Below, piece by piece: positions 1-6,753 of a stretch of 6,864 bases of DNA. A program made the position numbers and the translations under genes. The DNA comes from M3007 sp040080915 (GTDB taxonomy: Bacteria; Bacteroidota; Bacteroidia; Chitinophagales; Saprospiraceae): positions 1 to 6,864 of the forward strand of contig JBEBHD010000268.1 of NCBI GenBank assembly GCA_040080915.1. Direction: 5' to 3'. The notes under the pieces were generated by a model. The model was not told the DNA's origin, made no database searches, and saw only the letters and a program-made list of their open reading frames with translations. How positions within the stretch are numbered: position 1 is the first letter of the stretch; every line of letters starts with the position of its first letter.

Positions 1-33
1 GATCAAGTGACTTGTGGGCCGACTACCTAATTT

Positions 34-1107
34 TCACAAAAACACCCCAGCCCCGGTGCGGTACACCACGGTGGTCACCACATGCCCGACCATGCCGAGC
101 GTACTGCGGTCAATGACGCTCATGTTGTCGTTGTGTGTGTGGTGGTAGGTACCGAAAGAATTGGGCGGTGGGTTGGGTATGCTAATGATGTCCACTGTAG
201 GAATACGAGCGTTTTTTATGACAAACACATGGTCGTCGGTGACATAGCCGCCGGGGCTGTTCGGGAAACTGCTGCCGTAGCCCAGTTCCTCGGCGATGCT
301 CCAGATGCCATTCTGAACAAGCGGTGCATTTTGGGCAGAGTAGCCCTCGCGGGGGAAAAGAGCACCGCGTGCGCCCACCATGTCGAGCAAAATGCCAAAA
401 CGGGCCGAGTAGCCGGGCTTGTGCAGGTTTTCCGACCAGTGCTGGGAGCCAAGGCACCAAGTGCGCGTTTTGGCTTCGTTGGAGTTTTGGGTCATGACGG
501 ACTGCCCGGCTTCCTGCCCGCGGTCGTCGCCGAGGTCTTCGGCATCGAAACAAATGAGGTCCACGCCGAGGTCCACGGGGTTGGCTTGCAGCACACGGGC
601 GATTTCGAGCAGTACGGCCACGCCGCTGGCGCCGTCGTCCGCACCAAGAATGGGCTTGTCTTTGTCCTTGGTGTCCTTGTCGCCTACGTGGCGGCTGTCC
701 CAGTGGGCCGAGATCAGGATTCTGTTGGTCTGTTCGGGCTTGTACTGGGCGATGATGTTCACCGCGTCGCGGGGGCCGAAGTAGGTATTGGCCGTGAAAT
801 TCTGCTCAATCACGACCATTCCCATTCGGGTAAATTCGGCAGAGAGCCAACTCGCACATTTTTTGTGCGCCGGAGTACCGGGTACGCGCGGCCCGAAATC
901 CACTTGTTTTTGAACAGAAGCGTAAGCCGAGTCGGGGTTGAACGGCGGCACGGTCACCGTCACGGCGGGTTTATCGGGAATGGGGGGCTTCTCGGTGTTG
1001 TCCGGCTTGTTGGGCAGGTACTGGAGTAGGTACGGAATGGCAAAGGCTGCGATCAGCAGCAAGGCGAGCCAGAGGCGGTTGTTGCGGATAAATGAATTGG
1101 TGGCCAT
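34..1107 (-). CDS. Membrane-anchored M28-family zinc hydrolase, glutaminyl-peptide cyclotransferase-like
   Basis: Protein of 357 aa. Residues 12-28 form one hydrophobic segment after a short basic N-terminus, followed by a Pro/Lys-rich linker (about 30-60), so the catalytic domain should lie outside the cytoplasmic membrane. M28 metal-site motifs appear in order: SAHWDS (H135, D137), GADDGASG (D157/D158), FDAED (E190, D191), LLDMVGA (D242), TDDH (D292, H293) and YHHTHND (H323). By my memory alignment with human glutaminyl cyclase, D158, D191 and H323 match its zinc ligands D159, E202 and H330, and E190 and D242 match E201 and D248. The Asp at 191 replaces the Glu of the human enzyme. The expected reaction would be cyclisation of N-terminal Gln to pyroglutamate on exported proteins; an aminopeptidase activity cannot be excluded. 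The ATG at 1107 was chosen because it sits directly before the anchor; a 32-residue extension (to 1203) overlaps the upstream gene. An AGGAA lies 13 nt upstream. It follows the 1151-2470 gene by 43 bp, suggesting an operon. Confidence 0.88.
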   Translation of the reverse strand: MATNSFIRNNRLWLALLLIAAFAIPYLLQYLPNKPDNTEKPPIPDKPAVTVTVPPFNPDSAYASVQKQVDFGPRVPGTPAHKKCASWLSAEFTRMGMVVIEQNFTANTYFGPRDAVNIIAQYKPEQTNRILISAHWDSRHVGDKDTKDKDKPILGADDGASGVAVLLEIARVLQANPVDLGVDLICFDAEDLGDDRGQEAGQSVMTQNSNEAKTRTWCLGSQHWSENLHKPGYSARFGILLDMVGARGALFPREGYSAQNAPLVQNGIWSIAEELGYGSSFPNSPGGYVTDDHVFVIKNARIPTVDIISIPNPPPNSFGTYHHTHNDNMSVIDRSTLGMVGHVVTTVVYRTGAGVFL

Positions 1108-1150
1108 AAAAATCGTGTGGTTCCTGTCAAAAATCGGTTTGTGATGCCCG

Positions 1151-2470
1151 TCACGCTTTGGTGACGACGAGGCTTCGAGCCATTTCCAAGTAGGTTTTGG
1201 CAAACAGCGGCATGGACGAAAAATCCAATTTGCCGGTGTCGGGCTTCAAGTTCGGGTACTCGCGACGGTTGTTGTCGGCGATGGCACGAATGGCTTGGGT
1301 GATCGAGCGTTTGTCGGGCAAACCGTTCGGGTCGGTGTACGTAGGGAAGCCGAGCGCTCGAAAAAAATCGGTCTCGGTGATTTGAAAAAATAAATGAAAC
1401 AGGTCGCGGTCGGGTTGGGGGGGGACGTTCTGGAACAAGGCATTGCCGACGATGTACTGGGGCACAGCCAGTGCCAGTTCGAGGTGGTTCTGGTTGAGGT
1501 GCCACTCCATGTTGGGCAGTTCGCCGTCAATGAGTGCTACCACGCGTTCGTGGTTAGCGGGCGGATTCACGCCGAAGGTGCTGCGCGTTCGGTACAGTTC
1601 CTGTAGCACCTGTTCCTGCGGCCGGTCGAGTATTTTTTGAAACTCTTTGCGCAGGGCTATGATCTTCAATTGGTTGGTACGCTCATCCTTGGTGAAATAG
1701 ATGCCGTAGATTTTTTCCAAAATATCCATCACAAAACCCTCCGGGCGCAGCAGGTAATCGAGTCGGAGGGCCAGCGCGAGCAGGAGGTAGGCGTAGCCGC
1801 CAGGATACTTGTTCGGGTCGGGGTCGGCTTTGTCCAACAGGGCCAAGGTCGTGATGATCTGATCGCGGAGGTATTCGTACTTGATTGATTTTTCCGCATC
1901 CGGAATTTCCGCGCCGTGTAGTTTTTCCACGGCATGCAGGGTGCTAAATTCATCAATGAGCAAGTCGTCCTGCTTGTCGGCGTGTATGGCCAGTTCGCGT
2001 AGGGCATGCAGGAGCTTGAGCGGCGAGGCATCCACACCGGGCGTATCGAAGCGCAGGGCGAGGATGTTGTCTGGCGAGAGCGCGAACCGGCAAAAGCGCA
2101 GGCTGTAGTTGTACTCCATGAGGCGGCGCAAGAAGCCCACGTTCAGGTCTTCGGCACGGGCCACCTGGCTCTCGGCCAGCACTTTGTCGGCAGTGGCTGT
2201 GCCCGTCACGCGTTGTGAACCTTGCTGAAGCTCGAAGCGCAAGGCAGCATCACCCTGCCGCTCCCAGCGGACGTTGTCCATCTGTTCGTCGCGCAGATAG
2301 GCGAAAAACTCGCCGTAGGCATCCAAGTGCTGGCCCTTGTCGAACAGTTCGAGCGACCGGTTCCACGCAGCTACTTGCTCCTCCGATTTGTACGCATCGG
2401 AATAGCGGCCAAACGGGATGTCCGGTAGCGTGGCTTGGCGTTTGCCAAAAAGTTGCTGGAAAAAACCCAT
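1151..2470 (-). CDS. Conserved-looking soluble protein of unknown function
   Basis: Protein of 439 aa that I do not recognise with certainty. It has no signal peptide or membrane span, so it is probably cytoplasmic. The N-terminal part (about 1-65) looks helical. Residues 66-175 alternate short beta-like strands (RWERQGDAALRFEL, RFCRFALSPDNILALRFD) and helices in a way that loosely recalls YbjN or type III secretion chaperone-like folds; this is an impression, not a domain hit. The C-terminal half (about 195-439) is mostly helical, with a segment at 226-246 (YAYLLLALALRLDYLLRPEGF) that looks like an amphipathic helix rather than a membrane span. The ATG at 2470 (MGFFQQLFGK) is preferred: the open frame continues to 2602, but that extension runs across the divergent spacer and into the opposite gene. 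It lies 43 bp upstream of the M28 gene and is probably co-transcribed with it. A link to protein quality control or export is possible but unproven. Confidence 0.85.
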   Translation of the reverse strand: MGFFQQLFGKRQATLPDIPFGRYSDAYKSEEQVAAWNRSLELFDKGQHLDAYGEFFAYLRDEQMDNVRWERQGDAALRFELQQGSQRVTGTATADKVLAESQVARAEDLNVGFLRRLMEYNYSLRFCRFALSPDNILALRFDTPGVDASPLKLLHALRELAIHADKQDDLLIDEFSTLHAVEKLHGAEIPDAEKSIKYEYLRDQIITTLALLDKADPDPNKYPGGYAYLLLALALRLDYLLRPEGFVMDILEKIYGIYFTKDERTNQLKIIALRKEFQKILDRPQEQVLQELYRTRSTFGVNPPANHERVVALIDGELPNMEWHLNQNHLELALAVPQYIVGNALFQNVPPQPDRDLFHLFFQITETDFFRALGFPTYTDPNGLPDKRSITQAIRAIADNNRREYPNLKPDTGKLDFSSMPLFAKTYLEMARSLVVTKA

Positions 2471-2543
2471 GCAGAGTAATTCAGGATGTTGTCGAAAAAA
2501 GAGCCGTAAAAGTAGCAAGTTTGCCGGGAAAAAAGGGTTTGCC
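2471..2543. promoter_or_regulatory. Divergent promoter region
   Basis: These 73 bp separate two genes that start back to back (ATG at 2470 on minus, ATG at 2544 on plus), so promoters for both must lie here or within the neighbouring starts. On the minus strand TACTTTTA (2514-2507) matches the Bacteroidota -7 consensus TAnnTTTG at five of six fixed positions, but I see no well-spaced TTG upstream. On the plus strand CAAGTTTG (2516-2523) is also one base off, with TTG at 2489-2491 spaced too far away. The region is therefore assigned from gene geometry rather than from a clear promoter motif. Neither start has a recognisable Shine-Dalgarno sequence, which is usual for this phylum. Confidence 0.45.
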
Positions 2544-3524
2544 ATGAAAACGTTTCGGACTACGATGCCCATGCACCGGGCATCGTTCGGCATTGCGCAC
2601 ACCGATCAGCTGCTGCTGGTCGGCTCTTGTTTCACCGAACACATCGGCGAACGGTTAGAAGCGGGCAAGTTCCAGGCGCTGACCAACCCCAACGGGATCG
2701 TGTACAACCCGGTGTCCATCGCCCGATCGCTCATTGCCCTGCAAAACGCTGTTTTTGATCCAGAAAACGCTGTTTTTGAGTATCAGGGCCTGTGGCATAG
2801 CTGGAAGCACCACGGGCGGTTTTCGCATCCCGACCGGGAAACTGCGCTGCAAAACTTCGCGACAGCACACGCCCATGCGGCTGTTTTTTTGAAAAAAACA
2901 AACCGCCTGCTGCTCACGCTGGGCACCGCCGACGTGTTCACATTGCGCGAAACGGGGCAGGTGGTGGCCAACAACCACAAGGTACCCGCCGACCGCTTCG
3001 AGCAGCGCCGCCTCAGCGTGGCCGAAACAACGGACGTGCTGGAACAAGCCTTGTCCTCGTTGCACACTGCCAATCCGGCACTTCGGGTTGTGCTCACCGT
3101 CAGCCCTGTGCGTCACTTGCGTGCCGGGCTGGTGGACAACCAGCGCAGCAAGGCCGTACTCGTGTTGGCCTGTGCCGAATTGTGCCAACGGCTCGAATTT
3201 GTTCACTATTTCCCGGCATACGAGCTGCTGCTCGACGACCTGCGCGATTACCGTTTCTACGCCGCCGACATGCTCCACCCCTCCGGCGCTGCAGTGGACT
3301 ACATCTGGGAATATTTCACGGAAACGTTTTTTTTACCCCAAACCCAAAACCTGCTGGAACGGATTGGCAAAATAACCACAGCGGCCCGGCACCGGCCATT
3401 TCACCCTGGCAGCGCAGAGCACCGGGCTTTTACTGCGCAGCAAATAGAACATGTCCGGCAGCTGTGCGCCGAGCATCCGAGGTTGGATTTTTCGGAAGAA
3501 ATTACCGTGTTTTCTGAGGGGTAG
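2544..3524 (+). CDS. GSCFA domain protein (SGNH-hydrolase-like)
   Basis: Protein of 326 aa matching the GSCFA family from memory of its motifs. The name-giving block is VGSCFTEHIG (about 26-35; S28 the presumed nucleophile), followed by NPNGIVYNP (48-56), LTLGTADVF (124-132), NNHKVPADRF (143-152), TVSPVRH (185-191) and ADMLHPSG (241-248; D242 and H245 the presumed acid-base pair). This is a nearly complete family-length protein. The family is considered related to SGNH/GDSL hydrolases, but its substrate is not established. No signal peptide is visible, so a cytoplasmic location is the default. The ATG at 2544 is preferred; upstream in-frame codons from 2418 would overlap the divergent gene and code for a low-complexity, unfamily-like leader. 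Residues 68-78 contain a 7-residue tandem duplication (NAVFDPE/NAVFEYQ). The gene stands alone on the plus strand between two minus-strand units. The NNHKVP block lacks the Cys I recall in relatives (NCHKVP). Confidence 0.9.
   Translation: MKTFRTTMPMHRASFGIAHTDQLLLVGSCFTEHIGERLEAGKFQALTNPNGIVYNPVSIARSLIALQNAVFDPENAVFEYQGLWHSWKHHGRFSHPDRETALQNFATAHAHAAVFLKKTNRLLLTLGTADVFTLRETGQVVANNHKVPADRFEQRRLSVAETTDVLEQALSSLHTANPALRVVLTVSPVRHLRAGLVDNQRSKAVLVLACAELCQRLEFVHYFPAYELLLDDLRDYRFYAADMLHPSGAAVDYIWEYFTETFFLPQTQNLLERIGKITTAARHRPFHPGSAEHRAFTAQQIEHVRQLCAEHPRLDFSEEITVFSEG
2743..2779 (+). repeat. In-frame 21-bp tandem duplication inside the GSCFA gene
   Basis: The 16-base string AAAACGCTGTTTTTGA occurs at 2743-2758 and again, identically, at 2764-2779, a period of 21 bp. 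Because 21 is a multiple of three, the protein carries two copies of NAVF followed by an acidic residue (NAVFDPE then NAVFEYQ). Identity at third codon positions suggests a recent slippage or duplication event. Confidence 0.8.
2882..2900. repeat. Perfect AT-rich palindrome within the GSCFA coding sequence
   Basis: TGTTTTTTTGAAAAAAACA is a perfect inverted repeat around a central G (T7-G-A7 with TG/CA ends). It encodes VFLKKT, so it may be a by-product of codon choice (TTT and AAA runs) rather than a functional site. Confidence 0.5.
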
Positions 3525-3546
3525 GTCATAACCTTTTACTGCGAAA

Positions 3547-3573
3547 AGCCAAAAGTGCTCTACCCTTTCGGCT
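3547..3573 (-). terminator. Possible terminator hairpin at the convergent gene ends
   Basis: AGCCAAAAG (3547-3555) can pair with CTTTCGGCT (3565-3573) with one mismatched pair in nine and a 9-nt loop. Read on the minus strand the right arm is followed by TTTCGC, a short T-tract, so it fits best as a weak terminator of the cytochrome gene, whose stop codon (3560-3562) lies in the loop. There is no T-run on the plus side after the hairpin, so it is a poor candidate for terminating the GSCFA gene. Confidence 0.35.
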
Positions 3574-4537
3574 TATATCGCGCCACCGAGTTTTTGATCG
3601 GCGGTACCGTTTGCAGGTAAGCCCAGATGGCATCCACTTCGGTATCCGTCAATGTCGTGTGCGGGAACATCGGGTAATACAGTGGGCCGCCTTTGGGGTT
3701 TTTGCCATACTTGGTGGCCTCGCGGAACTCCTCCAGCGTCCAGCCGCCAATGCCGGTTTCTTTGTCCATGGTAATATTGGCGGAGGGCACCAGTTCTCCC
3801 TCATAGTTGAGCATGGGGTTGCCGCCGCCATAGAACCCGAGGCTTTTTTCCGGGTGCAGGGCATCCTGTTTGGCAAAGTCGGCGGAGTGGCAGGCAAAGC
3901 AGGCGCACAGGGCATCGGCCACGTATTTGCCGAAGGCGACTTGGTCGGACGGGTCGGGCACGGTGATCGTCCGCTCCGGCAAGGGCGGCGGAAATATGGC
4001 CATGTTGGCCAAAAATTTGGTGAACAGGTTGAATTTGTTGGGAGGGTACTCGCGTGCATCTGCAGCCAAAGACTGTTCGTTGGAGCGCAGCCAAGCGATA
4101 ATGCTGTGCAAGTCCTCGTCGGCCATGATTGGGAACTTCGGCATGAACGGCGGTGCCCACGAGCCGTCCTTTCGGATGCCGGTACGCAGGAAATAGTACA
4201 GCTCGCCGTCCGTCCAGCTCCCGATACCATGATCGGGGTCTTGGGTTATATTGAGCGATGCAACTTCACCAAACACTGCCGGAAGGTCGGACATGATGCG
4301 CCCGGACAAGCGGCCAGTAGACGGGTTTTTGTGGCATTCGTTGCACAGCAGGGTTGCGATCTTGGCTCCACGCTCTACGCGGGCACTGTCGGGCACAACT
4401 TTCAAGGCTGTAATTTCAGGGGTCGGAGCGTACTCGTATGTGGGAATGCCCCGGAAGTACAGAAAAGCGACGGCGATACCAACAAGGAGCGCCAGCACGC
4501 CGAGCGTGTAGGCAAGGATTTTGAACAGGCGTTTCAT
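3560..4537 (-). CDS. Membrane-anchored diheme cytochrome c
   Basis: Protein of 325 aa with two c-type heme sites. Residues 6-28 form an uncleaved-looking N-terminal hydrophobic anchor after MKRLFK, so the heme domains should face the periplasm. Heme 1 binds at CNECH (C65, C68, H69) and heme 2 at CFACH (C213, C216, H217). Likely distal methionines are M132 or M138 (FMPKFPIM) for the first and M290 (YYPMFPHTTLTD) for the second. The two halves are homologous: LNITQDPDHGIGSWTDGEL (104-122) matches ANITMDKETGIGGWTLEEF (253-271). This NIT..GIG.WT pattern is typical of cytochrome subunits of periplasmic alcohol, gluconate and fructose dehydrogenases, which usually carry three hemes; this one has two. 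It should pass electrons from a periplasmic dehydrogenase to the respiratory chain, but no such dehydrogenase is in the window. An extra Cys (C211) precedes the second heme site. The ATG at 4537 is preferred over an upstream TTG at 4564. Confidence 0.92.
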   Translation of the reverse strand: MKRLFKILAYTLGVLALLVGIAVAFLYFRGIPTYEYAPTPEITALKVVPDSARVERGAKIATLLCNECHKNPSTGRLSGRIMSDLPAVFGEVASLNITQDPDHGIGSWTDGELYYFLRTGIRKDGSWAPPFMPKFPIMADEDLHSIIAWLRSNEQSLAADAREYPPNKFNLFTKFLANMAIFPPPLPERTITVPDPSDQVAFGKYVADALCACFACHSADFAKQDALHPEKSLGFYGGGNPMLNYEGELVPSANITMDKETGIGGWTLEEFREATKYGKNPKGGPLYYPMFPHTTLTDTEVDAIWAYLQTVPPIKNSVARYKPKG

Positions 4538-4642
4538 AAGCAGGTGTAGTTCGTTTTTTACCAATAAAATTCGCGCTAAGTACGGGAGTAGATTAAAATT
4601 GGATTGCCGTAGGCGAAATTTTTTTTCAAAAAATATAAAAAA
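4538..4642. other. AT-rich spacer with a short palindromic motif (copy A)
   Basis: This 105-bp spacer lies downstream of the T9SS gene and upstream of the cytochrome gene, so it should hold the cytochrome promoter; I see no clear promoter motif. Just after the T9SS stop codon (minus-strand reading) is an AT-rich inverted repeat, TTTTTTCAAAAAA (4621-4633), next to the motif TTGCCGTAGGCGAAATTT (4604-4621), whose core GCCGTAGGC can fold on itself with a 3-base loop. The same flanks and core recur at 6841-6860. CCAAT (4561-4565) and ATTGG (4598-4602) form a weak long-range inverted repeat. Confidence 0.55.
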
Positions 4643-6571
4643 TTACGACCGTACCAATCGCCCGCTCCGCACCTTCCCTTGCGCACATACCCGGTAGGCG
4701 TACACCCCCACAGTAGGTAAAACCGCAGCGGGCAAAACCCATTCGTGCCGCCCTGCGCTCAAGTGGCGGGTTTCTCCGAATACTTTTTTTCCCATCAGGT
4801 CAAACACCTCCAGTGCTACTGGCCCGGGTTTTTCCAGTTCGATACTGAACACCGTTTGAGCAGAAAATGGATTGGGATTGGGTCCGTAAATTGTGGCACC
4901 CACGCGAGGTGTCGGCACCGCCAGTTCTACCGGCTGCGCCGAGCGCTCCCCGGCCGGATAAGCCTCTGCGGTCAAATTTTGTCGGTTCAAGCGCAAGGCT
5001 TCTGAAACAAGACCAAGGGTTTTTGCCCGCACCAAAACCTCGAAAAGCCTGTCGTTCGCTTGGTATGCCGCAGGCACATCAGCCAGGCAGGAAATGCGCG
5101 GTTCGCCGCTCTGGTCCCATGCGACAAACTGTGCTGGCAGGCCTCGAATATCGCGTATTTCCAACCGGTCGTGATCCGTGCCCAAGGCCAACTGCCAACC
5201 ATCAAGGACAGTATTTTCGGAAACCCGTATGGCGACCCATTCTTCCCGACCGGCTTCCATGAAACGGTCGTCGAGCAGCAACCGTAGCGGTGCGGCGCGG
5301 TTCTCTGTTTCGATGCCACCGTGGAGGGTCGCATTTGCGTTGGCATCGCCCATTTTCACGCCTACAAAATTTAGGCGGGAAAAAAGCGTGTCAACCAAGA
5401 GGTTTTGCAGGGAAAAAAAATGCGTGTCGCGCACTTCCCCGAACGAGAGCAGGTTGAGCGGATCGGGCACAGGACGGATGAACCGCCATGCCGGGGCCTG
5501 CGGAAGCGAGTCGTAGATGCCGAGGATCAGTTTGCGGATTTCGATGATGTCGAAGGTGGAAATGGACTTGCTTTGGTTCACATCGGCAGCGAGTACTTGG
5601 TAAAAATTTTCCAACGGTTGTTGGCCCAGAATGTGCCGGTTGATGAGCACGAGGTCGAATGTGGAAACGCCCTCCAAGGGGTTCCCAGTGCGGAACGCCC
5701 GCGCCCATCCTGTGTAGGCTCCGTTGAGCGGCAAACTGTCGAATGCCACGCCGAAGCACGAGTCCGGCATGTTTTTTTCAAACACCATGCTGATCGGAGG
5801 CCCTTGCAGCGGCGTGCCCTGGAGCATAGCCTTGAGGGTGTAGTTCTTCAACAAAACACTGTCGGCGCTGTGTGCGCAGCCTTGCAAAAAAATGCCTGCC
5901 GCCTGTTCACAAATACACTGCGCGGCGTTGTCCTGCACCACAACCTGGCTTTTGCAGCTGTTGGCCAAGCCGTTCCCGTCGCGTACCCAAATTTGCACCG
6001 GATAGCTTCCTTGCTCGCACTTCTCGAACCGCAGGCTGGTGTCGGCGGGAAACCCGCTGCCGGTGTTAGGGCGGCGCATCCCAAACTGGAGCATGGCCTT
6101 GGGCGTGCAGTTGTCGCTGGCCGACAGTATAAAGTCCGAGACGTTGAACTTGGTGAAGCAATCCGGCACCAGCAGATTTTGCGCTATACTGCTGATGCAC
6201 AACAGGCTAGGCGGCGTGCAGTCTTTTACCTGGATCAGGTACGAACAGGCTTGGCTGATGTTTCCGCAGTTGTCTGTGGCCCGCCAGATGACTTGGTGCG
6301 TACCGACGGGCAGCACGAGGTTCAGCGTATCTTCGTTCGATTGGATGTCAATCGAGTTGTTGTTGCTGAGGTCAATTTTGTAGGAATAGTGAATTTTTGG
6401 GCTGCTGCAGGTGGTCACAGCCTCCTCCCAGAGGGTGACCCTGCCCCCGGCGCAGTTGCCGGGGTCGAAACAAAAAGAAGTATCCGTGCAAGGCGACACC
6501 CAGACGATATTTTGGGTATCGGCCCGCAGAGCGGAAAAGGCGAGCAAACCAAAAAAAAGTAATCGTTGCAT
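4643..6571 (-). CDS. Secreted multidomain protein with T9SS C-terminal sorting domain (HYR-like, dockerin-like and cohesin-like regions)
   Basis: Protein of 642 aa. Order of parts: signal peptide (1 to about 17-20, MQRLLFFGLLAFSALRA); a cysteine-rich N-terminal region with two HYR-like units (about 50-118, with VGTHQVIWRATDNCGN, and about 120-215, with GSYPVQIWVRDGNGLANSC); a dockerin-like segment (about 299-355, GVSTFDLVLINRHILG then DVNQSKSISTFDIIEIRKLILG); the block FVGVKMGDANANA (402-414) common after it; a cohesin-like beta region (about 425-550); and a T9SS type A sorting domain (about 563-642, starting GPNPNPF, with FDLMGKKVF and ending GRLVRS). Sixteen cysteines lie in residues 28-272 and only two after that, as expected for a disulfide-stabilised exported region. 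It should cross the outer membrane by the type IX system and be released or anchored at the surface; no catalytic domain is visible, so an adhesion or scaffolding role is inferred. The ATG at 6571 is chosen because it starts the signal peptide; a GTG at 6694 would add 41 residues ahead of it. Confidence 0.92.
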   Translation of the reverse strand: MQRLLFFGLLAFSALRADTQNIVWVSPCTDTSFCFDPGNCAGGRVTLWEEAVTTCSSPKIHYSYKIDLSNNNSIDIQSNEDTLNLVLPVGTHQVIWRATDNCGNISQACSYLIQVKDCTPPSLLCISSIAQNLLVPDCFTKFNVSDFILSASDNCTPKAMLQFGMRRPNTGSGFPADTSLRFEKCEQGSYPVQIWVRDGNGLANSCKSQVVVQDNAAQCICEQAAGIFLQGCAHSADSVLLKNYTLKAMLQGTPLQGPPISMVFEKNMPDSCFGVAFDSLPLNGAYTGWARAFRTGNPLEGVSTFDLVLINRHILGQQPLENFYQVLAADVNQSKSISTFDIIEIRKLILGIYDSLPQAPAWRFIRPVPDPLNLLSFGEVRDTHFFSLQNLLVDTLFSRLNFVGVKMGDANANATLHGGIETENRAAPLRLLLDDRFMEAGREEWVAIRVSENTVLDGWQLALGTDHDRLEIRDIRGLPAQFVAWDQSGEPRISCLADVPAAYQANDRLFEVLVRAKTLGLVSEALRLNRQNLTAEAYPAGERSAQPVELAVPTPRVGATIYGPNPNPFSAQTVFSIELEKPGPVALEVFDLMGKKVFGETRHLSAGRHEWVLPAAVLPTVGVYAYRVCAQGKVRSGRLVRS

Positions 6572-6603
6572 GGCCGGTCGGTTGATCTGTCGTGAACAAA
6601 TAC

Positions 6604-6646
6604 CTGCCGAAAGCGGACAAGGATTATCAGATTTTTTTTCCGGCAG
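6604..6646. repeat. Inverted repeat in the leader of the T9SS gene
   Basis: CTGCCG (6604-6609) is matched by CGGCAG (6641-6646). Three further A-T pairs (AAA with TTT) can extend the stem across a one-base bulge. The arms are 31 bases apart and the structure sits 33-75 bases upstream of the T9SS gene start, so it could fold in the mRNA leader if transcription starts above it. The loop contains a T8 run. A chance match is possible. Confidence 0.3.
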
Positions 6647-6691
6647 AAATAATGCCACAAATTGGGTAAGAGCGAACACCAAAACAAGTTG

Positions 6692-6725
6692 CACAGAGGT
6701 TCACTGAGTTTGAGAGGACACAGAG
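6692..6725. repeat. Degenerate CACNGAG short repeat
   Basis: CACAGAG (6692-6698), CACTGAG (6702-6708) and CACAGAG (6719-6725) occur within 34 bases, the first two spaced by 10, with a GAGAG remnant at 6712-6716 between the second and third. Runs of this type (CACAGAG/CACGGAG) are, from memory, a recurrent intergenic repeat in Bacteroidota and relatives with no settled function. Confidence 0.55.
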
Positions 6726-6753
6726 CAAAAAATGTATTGGTACAAGGTAGGAA

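Noticed and set aside
82..1029. A 315-codon open frame on the plus strand, antisense to the M28 gene
   Set aside because: The minus strand holds complete M28 motifs; the antisense product is Val/Gly/His-rich without recognisable domains, as expected from GC-rich third-position bias.
2418..2543. Upstream extension of the GSCFA gene by 42 codons
   Set aside because: It overlaps the start of the divergent gene and is Lys/Ser/Cys-rich without family similarity; family proteins start near MKTFRT.
2884..3334. Homopolymer runs (T7/A7 at 2884-2898, T8 at 3327-3334) as phase-variation switches in the GSCFA gene
   Set aside because: They are explained by Phe and Lys codons, the frame is intact, and a GSCFA protein is not a typical phase-variable surface product.
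3611..4549. A 312-codon plus-strand open frame antisense to the cytochrome gene
   Set aside because: The minus strand encodes two intact heme motifs and an anchor; the antisense frame shows no family features.
5405..6562. A 385-codon plus-strand open frame antisense to the T9SS gene
   Set aside because: The opposite strand has a signal peptide, ordered domains and a sorting signal; the antisense product looks like a compositional shadow.
6572..6694. Start of the T9SS protein at the GTG at 6694
   Set aside because: It would place 41 residues before a good signal peptide; the ATG at 6571 gives a standard exported N-terminus.
6572..6720. A Bacteroidota-type promoter (TTG...TAnnTTTG) for the T9SS gene
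   Set aside because: Several boxes are one mismatch away (for example TATTTCTG and TTGTTTTG on the minus strand) but none has a correctly spaced TTG upstream.
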